Of a stretch of 64,000 nucleotides of DNA, positions 1 to 8,121 are shown piece after piece. The translations under genes and the position numbers were made by a program. The stretch is from assembly GCF_040939785.1 (NCBI RefSeq), contig NZ_CP162553.1, positions 6,219,001 through 6,283,000 on the forward strand, given 5' to 3'. The DNA is from Bradyrhizobium lupini (GTDB lineage Bacteria > Pseudomonadota > Alphaproteobacteria > Rhizobiales > Xanthobacteraceae). The notes under the pieces are model-generated. The model was given only the letters and a program-made list of their open reading frames with translations, was not told the DNA's origin and searched no databases. The stretch's first letter is position 1. Each line of letters starts with the position of its first letter.

Positions 1-1499
1 TCAAGGCATATCGCGAGAAGCACCGCAATTGGGGCAAGCCCGTGCTCGCCTCGTGGATCGGAGCAGACCAGAACATCATCGAAACACTGTCCGGCGCCGG
101 CATCCCGAACTATCCGACCGAGGATGATGCCGTGCGCGGCTTCATGTACCTCGTGAGGCACCGCGAAGTCGTGGAGGAACTGAGCCAGGTTCCACCCGCA
201 ATGCCCGACACGTTCGTGCCGGACGCACGTGCCGCAAGACAGATCGTAGCTGCTGCCATCGCAGACGGCCGCCAATGGCTCGAACCCGTCGAGATCAAGC
301 ACCTGCTCGAAGCGTACGATATCGCGATGGTGCCCACATACGCCGCGGGCGATGTCGAGCAGGCGGTGGCCTACGCGGAAGACATCTTCGCGCAAGGCGC
401 CACCGTCGTGCTGAAAATCATGTCGCGCGACATCGTCCACAAATCCGATGTCGGCGGCGTCGTGCTCAATCTGACGACGGTCGAGGCGGTGCGCGCCGCC
501 GCTACTGATATTCTCGGTCGGGCGAGAAAGCTGCGTCCCGAAGCCCGCATCGAGGGCGTCATCGTGCAGGCGATGGTGGTGAAGGCTAAGGCGCGCGAGT
601 TGATTCTGGGCCTCGCCGACGATCCGACCTTCGGCACGGTCGTTGTGTTCGGCCGCGGCGGGACCGCGGTCGAGATCATCAACGACAAGGCGCTTGCGCT
701 TCCGCCGCTCGATCTGCAACTGGCCCGCGACCTGATCGACCGCACGCGCGTGTCCCGGCTGCTTCGCGCTTACCGGGACGTGCCGGCGGTGAAGCCCGAC
801 GCCGTCGCCATGGTCCTGGTCAAGCTGGCGCAGATGGCCGCCGACATTCCCGAGATCCGCGAATTCGACATCAATCCGCTGCTGGCGGATGAAACCGGCG
901 TGACCGCGGTCGATGCCCGCGTCGCGGTCGGGCCGCCGCAACGGAAGTTTGCCGGCTCCGGCGCCGCCAACTTCGCGGTTCGGGCCTATCCGTCGCAATG
1001 GGAGCGCCACCTCAAGCTCAAGGAGGACTGGCGGATCTTCGCGCGGCCCCTGCGTCCGGAGGACGAGCCGACCATCCACGCATTCCTGCGTCATGTCACG
1101 GCGTACGACCTTCGTCTGCGTTTCTTCGCGCCGATGAAGGAGTTCACCCACGAGTTCATCGCGCGCCTGACCCAGCTCGACTATGCGCGCGCGATGGCCT
1201 TTATCGCATTCGACGAGGCGACCGGTGAGATGGTCGGCGTGGTCCGACTCCATTCGGACTCGATCTACGAGAGCGGTGAATATGCGATCCTGCTGCGGTC
1301 CGACCTCAAGGGCAAGGGTCTGGGATGGGCCCTGATGCAGCTGATCATCGACTACGCGAGATCGGAGGGCCTCAAAGCGATCTCGGGTGATGTTCTCAGG
1401 GAGAACACCACCATGCTGGAGATGTGTCGCCAGCTCGGCTTCGATGTGAAGCCGGATCCGACCGAGCCGGATATCTGCGATGTCAGGCTGAAGCTCTGA
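1..1499 (+). CDS. Bifunctional acetate-CoA ligase (ADP-forming type) / GNAT acetyltransferase, 3' part
   Basis: The reading frame is open from the first bases of the window (codons begin at base 3), so the 5' part lies outside; 499 codons are visible. The visible part begins with the end of a succinyl-CoA-synthetase-like region, continues with an ATP-grasp_5 domain (about residues 85-310, with VLKIMSRDIVHKSDVGGV) and ends in a GNAT domain (about 340-499, with acetyl-CoA loop LKGKGLGWALM). This order matches the family of PatZ/Pat, which acetylates protein lysines and so tunes acetyl-CoA synthetase and other acyl-CoA ligases; that role is family knowledge, not shown here. The full protein is usually about 900 residues. 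The next gene starts 103 bases downstream and is unrelated. Confidence 0.88.
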   Translation, partial: KAYREKHRNWGKPVLASWIGADQNIIETLSGAGIPNYPTEDDAVRGFMYLVRHREVVEELSQVPPAMPDTFVPDARAARQIVAAAIADGRQWLEPVEIKHLLEAYDIAMVPTYAAGDVEQAVAYAEDIFAQGATVVLKIMSRDIVHKSDVGGVVLNLTTVEAVRAAATDILGRARKLRPEARIEGVIVQAMVVKAKARELILGLADDPTFGTVVVFGRGGTAVEIINDKALALPPLDLQLARDLIDRTRVSRLLRAYRDVPAVKPDAVAMVLVKLAQMAADIPEIREFDINPLLADETGVTAVDARVAVGPPQRKFAGSGAANFAVRAYPSQWERHLKLKEDWRIFARPLRPEDEPTIHAFLRHVTAYDLRLRFFAPMKEFTHEFIARLTQLDYARAMAFIAFDEATGEMVGVVRLHSDSIYESGEYAILLRSDLKGKGLGWALMQLIIDYARSEGLKAISGDVLRENTTMLEMCRQLGFDVKPDPTEPDICDVRLKL

Positions 1500-1602
1500 G
1501 CGCGCCGCTACAGCTGGCCTTGAGACAGGTCAAGCCGGCCGCCCCATGCTGCCCTAGAACTGCCGGCTGAACGGGACCCGGTTGTCCCGATGAGGTGGAA
1601 GC

Positions 1603-2739
1603 GTGAACTCCGAACCGCTGTTGCTGGCGAGGCCCTCGGGCGAAGAGCTGAAATTGTGCCCGGAAGGGCCGTGGATTGCCGCGAACGTGTCGATGCTGGA
1701 GACGTTGTCCCGGTCGGTCGGGGCGGACGTCGATCGATCCAGAGCCGTGACGCTGGACTTGTCGGGCGTCAGTGCGCTCGACACGCTCGGCGCCTGGGTC
1801 CTGGAAAAGCTATCGCGCAGGGCCTCATCATCCGGTCAAGCGGCCGAGTTTATCGGTGTCGCCGACCATTTCAGTGGCCTGATGGAGGAGGTGCGTCAGG
1901 TCAACCGCCACACGCCGCTGCCGGTGCCCGCACCCAACCCGGTTCTGCTCAGACTGAACGATCTCGGCAAGTCCACGGTCGGCGCGCGCGAAGACATCAC
2001 GATCTTTCTCCAAATGCTGGGCGCGTTGTTCATGGCCGTGATCGGCGTGCTGCGCCGGCCGCGCTCGCTGCGGCTGACATCGCTGATCTATCAGCTCTAC
2101 CGCATCGGCTGGCAGGCCATCCCCATCGTCGTGCTGATCACCTTCCTGATCGGCGCCATCATCGCCCAGCAGGGATTCTTCCATTTCCGCAGGTTCGGCG
2201 CGGAGTCCTACACGGTCGACATGGTCGGCATCCTGGTGCTGCGCGAGCTCGGGGTGCTGATCGTCGCCATCATGGTCGCCGGCCGTTCGGGAAGCGCCTA
2301 CACTGCCGAGCTCGGCTCGATGAAGATGCGCGAGGAGATCGATGCGCTCTCGACCATGGGCCTCGATCCTGTCCACGTCCTGATTCTGCCGCGGGTTGCG
2401 GCCCTGGTGATTGCGCTGCCGATCCTTGCCTTCATCGGATCGATTGCCGCACTCTATGGTGGCGGCCTGGTCGCGCAGTTCTACGGCGGTATGGCGCCGG
2501 CGATCTACATCGCGCGGCTGCACGAGGCGATCTCGGTCACCCATTTCGAGGTGGGCATCCTGAAGGCGCCGTTCATGGCGCTGGTGATCGGGGTAGTCGC
2601 CTGCAGCGAGGGCTTGCGCGTGAAGGGCAGCGCCGAATCGCTGGGACGACAGACCACGACGTCGGTGGTCAAGTCGATCTTCCTGGTGATCGTGCTCGAC
2701 GGCCTGTTCGCGATCTTCTTCGCCTCGATCGGAATGTGA
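1603..2739 (+). CDS. mlaE: MlaE-type ABC transporter permease with N-terminal STAS domain
   Basis: This 378-residue inner-membrane protein should be the permease of an Mla-like phospholipid or hydrophobic-compound ABC importer. Residues about 20-105 form a STAS domain (LDLSGVSALDTLGAWVL); residues about 125-378 are the MlaE permease with five or six hydrophobic segments and the family motif region ELGVLIVAIMVAGRSGSAY. The GTG start at 1603 has a GAGG motif 7 bases upstream. In E. coli, MlaE has no STAS domain and a separate MlaB does that job; a fused STAS is common in alphaproteobacteria. The ATPase gene starts 2 bases after its stop, so the two are almost certainly co-translated. Confidence 0.9.
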   Translation: MNSEPLLLARPSGEELKLCPEGPWIAANVSMLETLSRSVGADVDRSRAVTLDLSGVSALDTLGAWVLEKLSRRASSSGQAAEFIGVADHFSGLMEEVRQVNRHTPLPVPAPNPVLLRLNDLGKSTVGAREDITIFLQMLGALFMAVIGVLRRPRSLRLTSLIYQLYRIGWQAIPIVVLITFLIGAIIAQQGFFHFRRFGAESYTVDMVGILVLRELGVLIVAIMVAGRSGSAYTAELGSMKMREEIDALSTMGLDPVHVLILPRVAALVIALPILAFIGSIAALYGGGLVAQFYGGMAPAIYIARLHEAISVTHFEVGILKAPFMALVIGVVACSEGLRVKGSAESLGRQTTTSVVKSIFLVIVLDGLFAIFFASIGM

Positions 2740-2741
2740 TC

Positions 2742-3509
2742 ATGGGCGAATCGCAAGAGCAGTTCGCGATCCGCGTCCGCGACCTCGTGGTCGGCTTCGG
2801 CCGACAGACCGTGCTCGATCATCTGTCGCTCGACGTGCGCCGGGGTGAGATCCTCGGGCTCGTGGGGGCGTCCGGTGGCGGCAAGTCGGTGCTGATGCGA
2901 ACCATCATCGGCCTCATCCCGCGCCAAGGCGGGACCATCGAGGTTACGGGACGGCCAATCGGCGGCCGCACCGAAGGTGCGGCCACGACCTGGGGCATCC
3001 TGTTCCAGCATGGCGCGCTGTTCTCCTCGCTGACGGTCCGGCAGAACATCCAGTTTCCGCTCCGTGAAAATCTCGTCCTGTCGCAGGAGCTGATGGACGA
3101 GATCGCGATCGCCAAGCTCGAAATGGTCGGGCTGCGGCCCCAGGATGCCGATAAATATCCGGCGGAGCTATCCGGCGGCATGACCAAGCGCGTGGCGCTG
3201 GCGCGCGCGCTCGCGCTCGATCCGCCGATCCTGTTCCTGGACGAGCCGACCTCAGGCCTCGATCCGATCGCGGCGGGCGATTTCGATGCGCTGATCGGGA
3301 CGCTGCAAAAGACCCTCGGCCTCACCGTGTTCATGGTCACCCATGATCTGGCGAGCCTGACCACGGTCTGCGACCGCGTCGCCGCTCTCGCTGACGGCAA
3401 GATCGTGGCGATCGGTCCGATGCGCGAGCTGCTGCAATCCGAGCATCCCTGGGTGCGCGCCTATTTCCACGGTAAGCGCTCGCAGATGCTGCAACACGAG
3501 ATGAGATGA
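2742..3509 (+). CDS. mlaF: MlaF-type ABC transporter ATP-binding protein
   Basis: A 255-residue ABC ATPase that powers the MlaE permease encoded immediately upstream. Visible motifs are Walker A GASGGGKS (residues 42-49), signature LSGGMTKR, Walker B ILFLDEP followed by the D-loop SGLDP, and a switch histidine in MVTHD. The frame stays open far upstream, overlapping the permease, but ATG 2742 gives the standard ABC N-terminus and sits 2 bases behind the permease stop. The MCE-domain gene follows 3 bases after its stop, giving the usual order permease, ATPase, substrate-carrying MCE protein. Predicted to be cytoplasmic and membrane associated. Confidence 0.92.
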   Translation: MGESQEQFAIRVRDLVVGFGRQTVLDHLSLDVRRGEILGLVGASGGGKSVLMRTIIGLIPRQGGTIEVTGRPIGGRTEGAATTWGILFQHGALFSSLTVRQNIQFPLRENLVLSQELMDEIAIAKLEMVGLRPQDADKYPAELSGGMTKRVALARALALDPPILFLDEPTSGLDPIAAGDFDALIGTLQKTLGLTVFMVTHDLASLTTVCDRVAALADGKIVAIGPMRELLQSEHPWVRAYFHGKRSQMLQHEMR

Positions 3510-3512
3510 GAC

Positions 3513-4616
3513 ATGGAAACCCGCGCTCCCTGCGTGCTGATCGGCAGTTTTGTCCTGGCCGCGATCCTCGCGGTGTTCGGCTTCGTCTATTGGCTGAACA
3601 ACACCGGCGGGATCGGGCCGCGCACCAGCTATCACGTGCAATTCCAGGGCCCGGTGCCCGGTCTTCTGGTCGGCGCCGGCGTGCTGTTCAACGGCATCCG
3701 CGTCGGCGAGGTCACCCAGCTCGGGCTTGCGCCGGACAATCCACGCTTTGTCAATGCGACGATCTCGGTTGCTTCAACCACGCCGGTGCGTGCCGACAGC
3801 AGGGTCGGGCTCGATTTTCCAGGGGCTGACCGGCGTGCCGGTGGTGACGCTGGAGGGAGGCGTCATCGTCACTAAATCCGGCGAGCCCCCGACCTTGATT
3901 GCCGAGGCCGGTGCGGGCCAGAGCATGACGCAGGCCGAGCGCGATGCGCTGCGGCGGGTCGACACCGTGCTGGAGGACAATTCGGGCCCGCTGAAGGACA
4001 CCATCGCCAATCTCAGGACCTTCTCCGACGGGCTTGCGCGCAACACCGGCAAGATCGACGGCGTTTTGGCGGGCCTGGAGAAGATGACCGCCGGCGGAAC
4101 GCCGGCGCAGAAGTCCCCTATGATCTGCGCACGCCGCGGAACCTCGGTCCGGGCGGCAAGACGCTCTCGGCGTCACTGGCCATCCCCGAGCCGACAGCGG
4201 TCGCCATGCTCCAGACCCAGCGCATGCTGTTCGCGCCGGGCGGCGATAATCCGGGCTTTGCGGACTTCCTCTGGGCCGACAGCATTCCCAAGCTGATACA
4301 GGCGCGTCTGATCGACAGTTTCGAGAACTACGACATCGCCCACGCGCCGTTGCGCACGGCCGATCTCGGGCAGGCGGACTATCAGCTGCTGATCGACATC
4401 AGGCGCTTCCGCATTGCCACCGAGGGGGAGACGCGGGTCGAGATCGGGCTGTCGGCGCGGATCGTCGACAAGCACGGCAAGGTGATCGCCTCGCGTCTCG
4501 TCGAGACCAGCGAAAAACTCGACAAGATTGTGCCGGCCATGGCGGTCGCAGCGTTCGATACGGCCTTCACGCGCATCGCGAAGGAGCTGATCGGCTGGAC
4601 GGTGCAGGCGGTGTGA
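3513..4616 (+). pseudogene. MlaD-like MCE protein fused to ABC_trans_aux (PqiC-like) domain, broken by two frameshifts
   Basis: Three frames must be joined to read one product of about 368 residues. The first (3513 to about 3820) gives an N-terminal membrane anchor (residues 7-27) and an MCE domain. The second (about 3820-4115) continues with GLTGVPVVTLEGGV and a helical stretch. The third (about 4119-4616) starts YDLRTPRNLGPGGKTLSA and matches the ABC-type transport auxiliary lipoprotein domain. The first break fits one extra base in ttttcc at 3815-3820; the second fits one missing base in the cccc run at 4115-4118. MCE proteins bind lipids and shuttle them across the periplasm. Because both flanking frames stay conserved in sense, sequencing error is a serious alternative to real decay. 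The gene is last in the mlaE-mlaF operon. Confidence 0.75.
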
Positions 4617-4622
4617 CGCCGG

Positions 4623-4940
4623 CTATTCCAGGGTCTTGAGGTAGGACAGGAGATCGTGGATCTGGTCCGGACTGAGCTCGAAGGCCGGCATGTCGGCGTG
4701 GCCGGTGTTGATGCCCTCAGCCAGCGCCTCCCCAAGGCTCTCGATGGGATAGCGCTTGTGCAGGGCCCGCAGCGGCGGTGCGATCTTGAGCGGACTGTTC
4801 GACGCACGGTCGATCGCGTGGCAGCGCGCGCAATGGGCTCGCGCAAAGGCCTTGCCGCGTTGTTCGGCGGTCGGGGCAGCCAGGACAGGCGTCATCAGAA
4901 GCAACCCGATCAAGCCGTGACGCAGCATTCCTTGCAGCAT
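4623..4940 (-). CDS. Small class I c-type cytochrome
   Basis: A 105-residue periplasmic monohaem cytochrome c. It has a signal peptide (about residues 1-21, ending VLAA), haem motif CARCH with Cys37, Cys40 and His41, and a probable axial Met84 in HADMPAF. Size and layout fit soluble electron-carrier cytochromes. The gene ends 6 bases from the end of the Mla gene (convergent) and is transcribed away from the FNR-type regulator. A FixK/FNR-like box centred 63 bases upstream of the start suggests induction at low oxygen. Its redox partner cannot be told from the sequence. Confidence 0.88.
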   Translation of the reverse strand: MLQGMLRHGLIGLLLMTPVLAAPTAEQRGKAFARAHCARCHAIDRASNSPLKIAPPLRALHKRYPIESLGEALAEGINTGHADMPAFELSPDQIHDLLSYLKTLE

Positions 4941-4996
4941 GTAAAGTGACCCCGTTTAAGTCTGGGAGAAGAATAGGGCGGGGATTCCCTCCAAAA

Positions 4997-5010
4997 TTGA
5001 TCTGGGTCAA
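4997..5010. promoter_or_regulatory. FNR/FixK-type box between cytochrome c and regulator genes
   Basis: TTGATCTGGGTCAA matches the consensus TTGAT-N4-ATCAA except for one base (GTCAA in place of ATCAA). If used as a class II site for the minus-strand cytochrome, the -10 would fall near 4970-4975, where the minus strand reads TATTCT. It may also allow autoregulation of the FNR-type gene on the plus strand. Confidence 0.65.
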
Positions 5011-5088
5011 CCGGCTTTGGCGCACTGCAGTAAAATGCAGCTGCGCGGCGGGATGGGCCTGATGGGCAGCCGGCGCTTGGAGCGGTCG

Positions 5089-5799
5089 ATGAAGCCCGTA
5101 GTCACGATTGAGCCGAACTGGCAGCTCTGCAGCGATTGCGCCGTCCGCGCATCAGCGGTCTGTTCGTCTTTGGATGCGGCCGAGCTTCGGGAATTCGGGC
5201 ATCTCGGTCGGCGCGTCCATTTTTCGTCAGGCCAGACTGTGTTCTCCGAGGAGGACATCACGACCTCGTTCTACAATCTCCTCGAGGGCGTCATGCGGCT
5301 GTACAAGCTGCTGCCCGACGGCCGCCGGCAGATCGTGGGCTTTGCCTTGCCCGGCGATTTCCTGCGGATGAATATTTCGGGCAGGCACAATTTTTCGGCC
5401 GATGCGATCGGCGCGGTGACCGTATGCCAGTTCGCGAAGTCACCCTTCGGCCGTTTCATCGAGGACCGGCCGCATCTCCTCAGGCGGATCAACGAGCTGG
5501 CGATTCGCGAGCTGAGCCAGGCCCGGGACCACATGGTCCTGCTCGGCCGCCGTTCGGCGGACGAAAAGGTTGCGGCCTTTCTGCTCGGCTGGCGCGAGCG
5601 GCTGGTCTCGCTGAAGCGGGCGTTGGACACGATTCCGCTTCCAATGAACCGCCAGGACATCGCCGACTACCTCGGCCTGACCATCGAGACCGTCAGCCGC
5701 ACCTTGACCAAGCTGGAGCGCCCCGGCGTGATCGAGATCATTCATGGCGGGATCAGCCTGCTCGATCCGGCGAAGGTCGAGGCCTTGGCCGCAGCCTGA
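5089..5799 (+). CDS. FNR-type transcriptional regulator with N-terminal Cys cluster
   Basis: A 236-residue Crp/Fnr-family activator. The N-terminus has Cys14, Cys17 and Cys25 (C-x2-C-x7-C), the pattern that binds an oxygen-labile 4Fe-4S cluster in FNR/FnrN proteins; a fourth Cys is expected in the sensor domain and one is visible in VTVCQF. A cNMP-like beta-roll follows, then a C-terminal helix-turn-helix at about 186-210 with Glu200, Ser203 and Arg204, the E--SR fingerprint that recognises TTGAT half-sites. ATG 5089 is chosen because GGAG lies 6 bases upstream; in-frame starts exist as far as 5017. It probably acts on the boxes at 4997 and 5823. Related to FixK1/FnrN; which of these cannot be decided. 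Confidence 0.88.
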   Translation: MKPVVTIEPNWQLCSDCAVRASAVCSSLDAAELREFGHLGRRVHFSSGQTVFSEEDITTSFYNLLEGVMRLYKLLPDGRRQIVGFALPGDFLRMNISGRHNFSADAIGAVTVCQFAKSPFGRFIEDRPHLLRRINELAIRELSQARDHMVLLGRRSADEKVAAFLLGWRERLVSLKRALDTIPLPMNRQDIADYLGLTIETVSRTLTKLERPGVIEIIHGGISLLDPAKVEALAAA

Positions 5800-5822
5800 T
5801 TCCGACGCAGCGCGGCTCGATT

Positions 5823-5836
5823 TTGATCGGGATCAA
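5823..5836 (+). promoter_or_regulatory. Perfect FNR/FixK box
   Basis: TTGATCGGGATCAA is an exact TTGAT-N4-ATCAA palindrome. An AATAAT hexamer at 5858-5863 lies where the -10 of a class II promoter (box centred near -41.5) should be, giving a start of transcription near 5871, about 18 bases before the ATG of the 44-residue membrane peptide. Confidence 0.8.
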
Positions 5837-5888
5837 TGCATTCGGCCGGGTGCCCCGAATAATGCTCAAAACGACAGGGGAGGGCATC

Positions 5889-6023
5889 ATGCCGGCTGAC
5901 GCGTTGCTGATGAGCACCATTGTCGTGGCAATCTTTGTCACCTTCGCCGGGGCTCTGGCCTGGGCAGACCGGCAAACCAGTGCAGGCCGGCCCGAGTCGG
6001 ACGTCAAGCGTCGAAGCTTCTGA
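5889..6023 (+). CDS. 44-residue single-span membrane peptide under FixK-box control
   Basis: A very small protein with one hydrophobic segment (about residues 7-25, STIVVAIFVTFAGALAW) followed by a polar, basic tail. The ATG at 5889 is preceded by GGGGAGGG 6-13 bases upstream. The size and one-span layout recall accessory peptides of respiratory oxidases (CcoQ-like), but there is no oxidase gene beside it, so function is unknown. Its position behind a perfect FNR/FixK box, next to an FNR-type regulator, argues that it is a real gene expressed at low oxygen. Confidence 0.6.
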   Translation: MPADALLMSTIVVAIFVTFAGALAWADRQTSAGRPESDVKRRSF

Positions 6024-6291
6024 GATCACCGTCCCATCTTGCGGCGCCCGCGGGGCGGGCTATGCCGTGCGAGTTCGGGACGGTTGGCAGCGCCTCAACG
6101 CAAGGTGGCGTGCGGCACTTGCAACTCTGCATCGACTGGGACGCATTGGCTCATCCTTCGGCTGCCGGCTTTAGGCCTGACCGCGGCATTTTCGCCGCGT
6201 TCGCCTCAGATAGGGCGCATGCTTTCCGGTTGAAAAACTGGGCTACACTGACTACGCAGGGACCCCAGTGCCTCGCAGTCTTAGGAGCCCA

Positions 6292-7026
6292 GTGGCGTGC
6301 CTCAGGACAAGACCGGCGACGACCCCCCGACAAGCGGCGGGGAATAAATTATCGGTCCTGCGCAAGCACCCGATCTTTGCGGATCTGGAGCCGGAGGCGC
6401 TGGATCAGCTCTGCCGTTACGCCAAGCACACGACGGTGAAGCGCGGCGCGACGATCGCCGCCAAGGGCGATCCCGGCAACAATCTTTTCGCGGTGATCAC
6501 AGGGACGGTGAAGATTTCCTCGTCGTCGCCCGACGGCCGTAACGCCATTCTCAATCTGATCGGTCCCGGAGAGATCTTCGGCGAGATCGCGGTGCTCGAC
6601 GGCGCCCCCAGGTCGGCCGATGCGACCGCCAACACCAATTGCGAGCTCTACATCATCGATCGCCGGGACTTCCTGCCGTTCGTGAAGAGCCAGCCGGCGC
6701 TCGCAATGAAATTCATCGAGCTGCTCTGCGCGCGCCTGCGCTGGACCAGTCAGCAGGTCGAGCAGGTGATCCTGCAAAATCTGCCGGGCCGGCTTGCGAG
6801 CGCGCTGCTCGGCCTCACCGAAGAGCGCAAGTTCGACTCCGGCAGCGGCACGCTCGCCATCACGCAGCAGGAGATCAGCGAGATGGTGGGGATGACGCGC
6901 GAGAGCATCAACAAGCAATTGCGCGCCTGGGCGGGCCGCAACTGGGTTCGCCTCGAGCACGGCGCCATCGTCGTGCTCGACATTAATGCCTTGCGCGAAC
7001 TCGCCGAGAGCGGGCTCGACAGCTAG
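6292..7026 (+). CDS. Crp/Fnr family transcriptional regulator
   Basis: About 244 residues: a cyclic-nucleotide-binding-type beta-roll (GDPGNNLFAVITG and GEIFGEIAVLDGAPRSADA), a long dimerisation helix, and a C-terminal winged helix (TQQEISEMVGMTRESINKQL). It lacks the N-terminal Cys cluster of the FNR-type gene upstream, and PGEIFGEIAVLDGAPRSADA resembles the cNMP-contact loop of true Crp proteins, so a nucleotide effector is possible. The start is uncertain: AGGAG at 6283-6287 precedes both GTG 6292 (used here) and GTG 6297 in another frame. The second would read MPQDKTGDDPPTSGG and enter this frame only with one G fewer near 6342. The stop overlaps the stop of the convergent cyclase gene by 4 bases. 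The 268 bases before it (6024-6291) hold no gene I can support. Confidence 0.85.
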   Translation: MACLRTRPATTPRQAAGNKLSVLRKHPIFADLEPEALDQLCRYAKHTTVKRGATIAAKGDPGNNLFAVITGTVKISSSSPDGRNAILNLIGPGEIFGEIAVLDGAPRSADATANTNCELYIIDRRDFLPFVKSQPALAMKFIELLCARLRWTSQQVEQVILQNLPGRLASALLGLTEERKFDSGSGTLAITQQEISEMVGMTRESINKQLRAWAGRNWVRLEHGAIVVLDINALRELAESGLDS

Positions 7027-7799
7027 CTGTCGATGATCGCGACGGCGCGGGTCCAGCCCGCGGAGGCCCGCTCGATCTTCACCGGAAAGCACGAGAGGGT
7101 GAACCCGGTCGAAGGCAGCTGGTCGAGATTGTGCAGCTTCTCGAGGTGGCAATAGCCGATGTGCCGCCCCGCCTTGTGGCCCTCCCAGATCAGGCCGGCA
7201 TCTTTCGTTTCGGCATATTTCTTCGCGGTGTGGACGAACGGTGCGTCCCAGCTCCAGCCGTCGGTGCCGGTCAGCCGCACGCCGCGTTCGAGCAGATACA
7301 TGGTGGCCTCGTAGCCCATGCCGCAGCCTGAGCTGACATAATCGGCTTGGCCGAACCTGGCGCCGGCGCCGGTGTTGACGACGACGATCTCCAGCGGCGA
7401 CAGCGCATGCCCGATCCGCCTCAACTCCTTCTCGACGTCGTCGGCGCTCGCCACGTAGCCGTCGGGCAGATGCCGGAAGTCGAGCTTCACGCCGGGCTGA
7501 AAACACCATTCCAGCGGGACCTCGTCGATCGTCCATGACCGCTCGCCGCGATTCATGGTCGGATGGAAGTGCCAGGGCGCATCGAGATGCGTGCCGTTAT
7601 GGGTCGACAGCGAGACCTGCTCGACGGCCCAGCCCTGGCCGTCCGGCAGATCCTGTGCCGTGAGGCCGTCGAAGAACTGCAGCATCCGCGGCAGGCCCTG
7701 CTGGTGATCGATGTACTGGATCGTCGGGTGATTGCCCGGCGGATCCGCCGTCACGTCGTTTCTGAGCGGCACGGAGATGTCGATCAGCTTCCGCGGCAT
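7023..7799 (-). CDS. Cyclase-family (kynurenine formamidase-like) metal-dependent hydrolase
   Basis: A 258-residue member of the cyclase family (PF04199). The metal-binding signature is complete: HNGTHLDAPWHF at residues 67-78, with His67, His71, Asp73 and His77. Family members hydrolyse amides or lactones such as N-formylkynurenine; the substrate here is not known. Two ATGs lie 6 bases apart (7805 and 7799); the inner one has GAGGA 6 bases upstream and is preferred. The gene is divergent from the TRAP transporter operon, which suggests, without proving, a shared substrate pathway. Confidence 0.88.
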   Translation of the reverse strand: MPRKLIDISVPLRNDVTADPPGNHPTIQYIDHQQGLPRMLQFFDGLTAQDLPDGQGWAVEQVSLSTHNGTHLDAPWHFHPTMNRGERSWTIDEVPLEWCFQPGVKLDFRHLPDGYVASADDVEKELRRIGHALSPLEIVVVNTGAGARFGQADYVSSGCGMGYEATMYLLERGVRLTGTDGWSWDAPFVHTAKKYAETKDAGLIWEGHKAGRHIGYCHLEKLHNLDQLPSTGFTLSCFPVKIERASAGWTRAVAIIDS

Positions 7800-8121
7800 A
7801 GGCATTCCTCGGGATGTCCGTTTTGCTTCGCAGCATCTTGAGAGGACCGCACCGGCGGCGTCAAGCAACGCGCATGAACGCTTGCCGCGCCAGACGACAG
7901 ATGATTTCGGAAAAACTGGACGAGGAGCCGGCTGTCTGCCCAAAGCCGGTCTGATCCATCGATGCAACTCTAGCATTGATCGATGCCGGATTTGGCTTGG
8001 ACAGAGAATGCCGCGCGCCCTAGGGACGACGATGGCGCTTGACTTCACACCGGAAGTGGAGCGACCCAAGGCGGCCCGCAGCATCTGCCCAACGATATAA
8101 TCACCTCAGGAGGAAGCCCAG
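7800..8121. promoter_or_regulatory. Divergent promoter region, cyclase gene / dctP
   Basis: These 322 bases hold no gene. They must contain both promoters. Two related ATCGATGC elements occur, one within CATCGATGC at about 7958-7966 and one within the near-palindrome GCATTGATCGATGC at 7973-7986; they could be an operator for a GntR- or IclR-type regulator, but no such gene is nearby. An AGGAGG ribosome site at 8108-8113 serves dctP. Confidence 0.4.
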
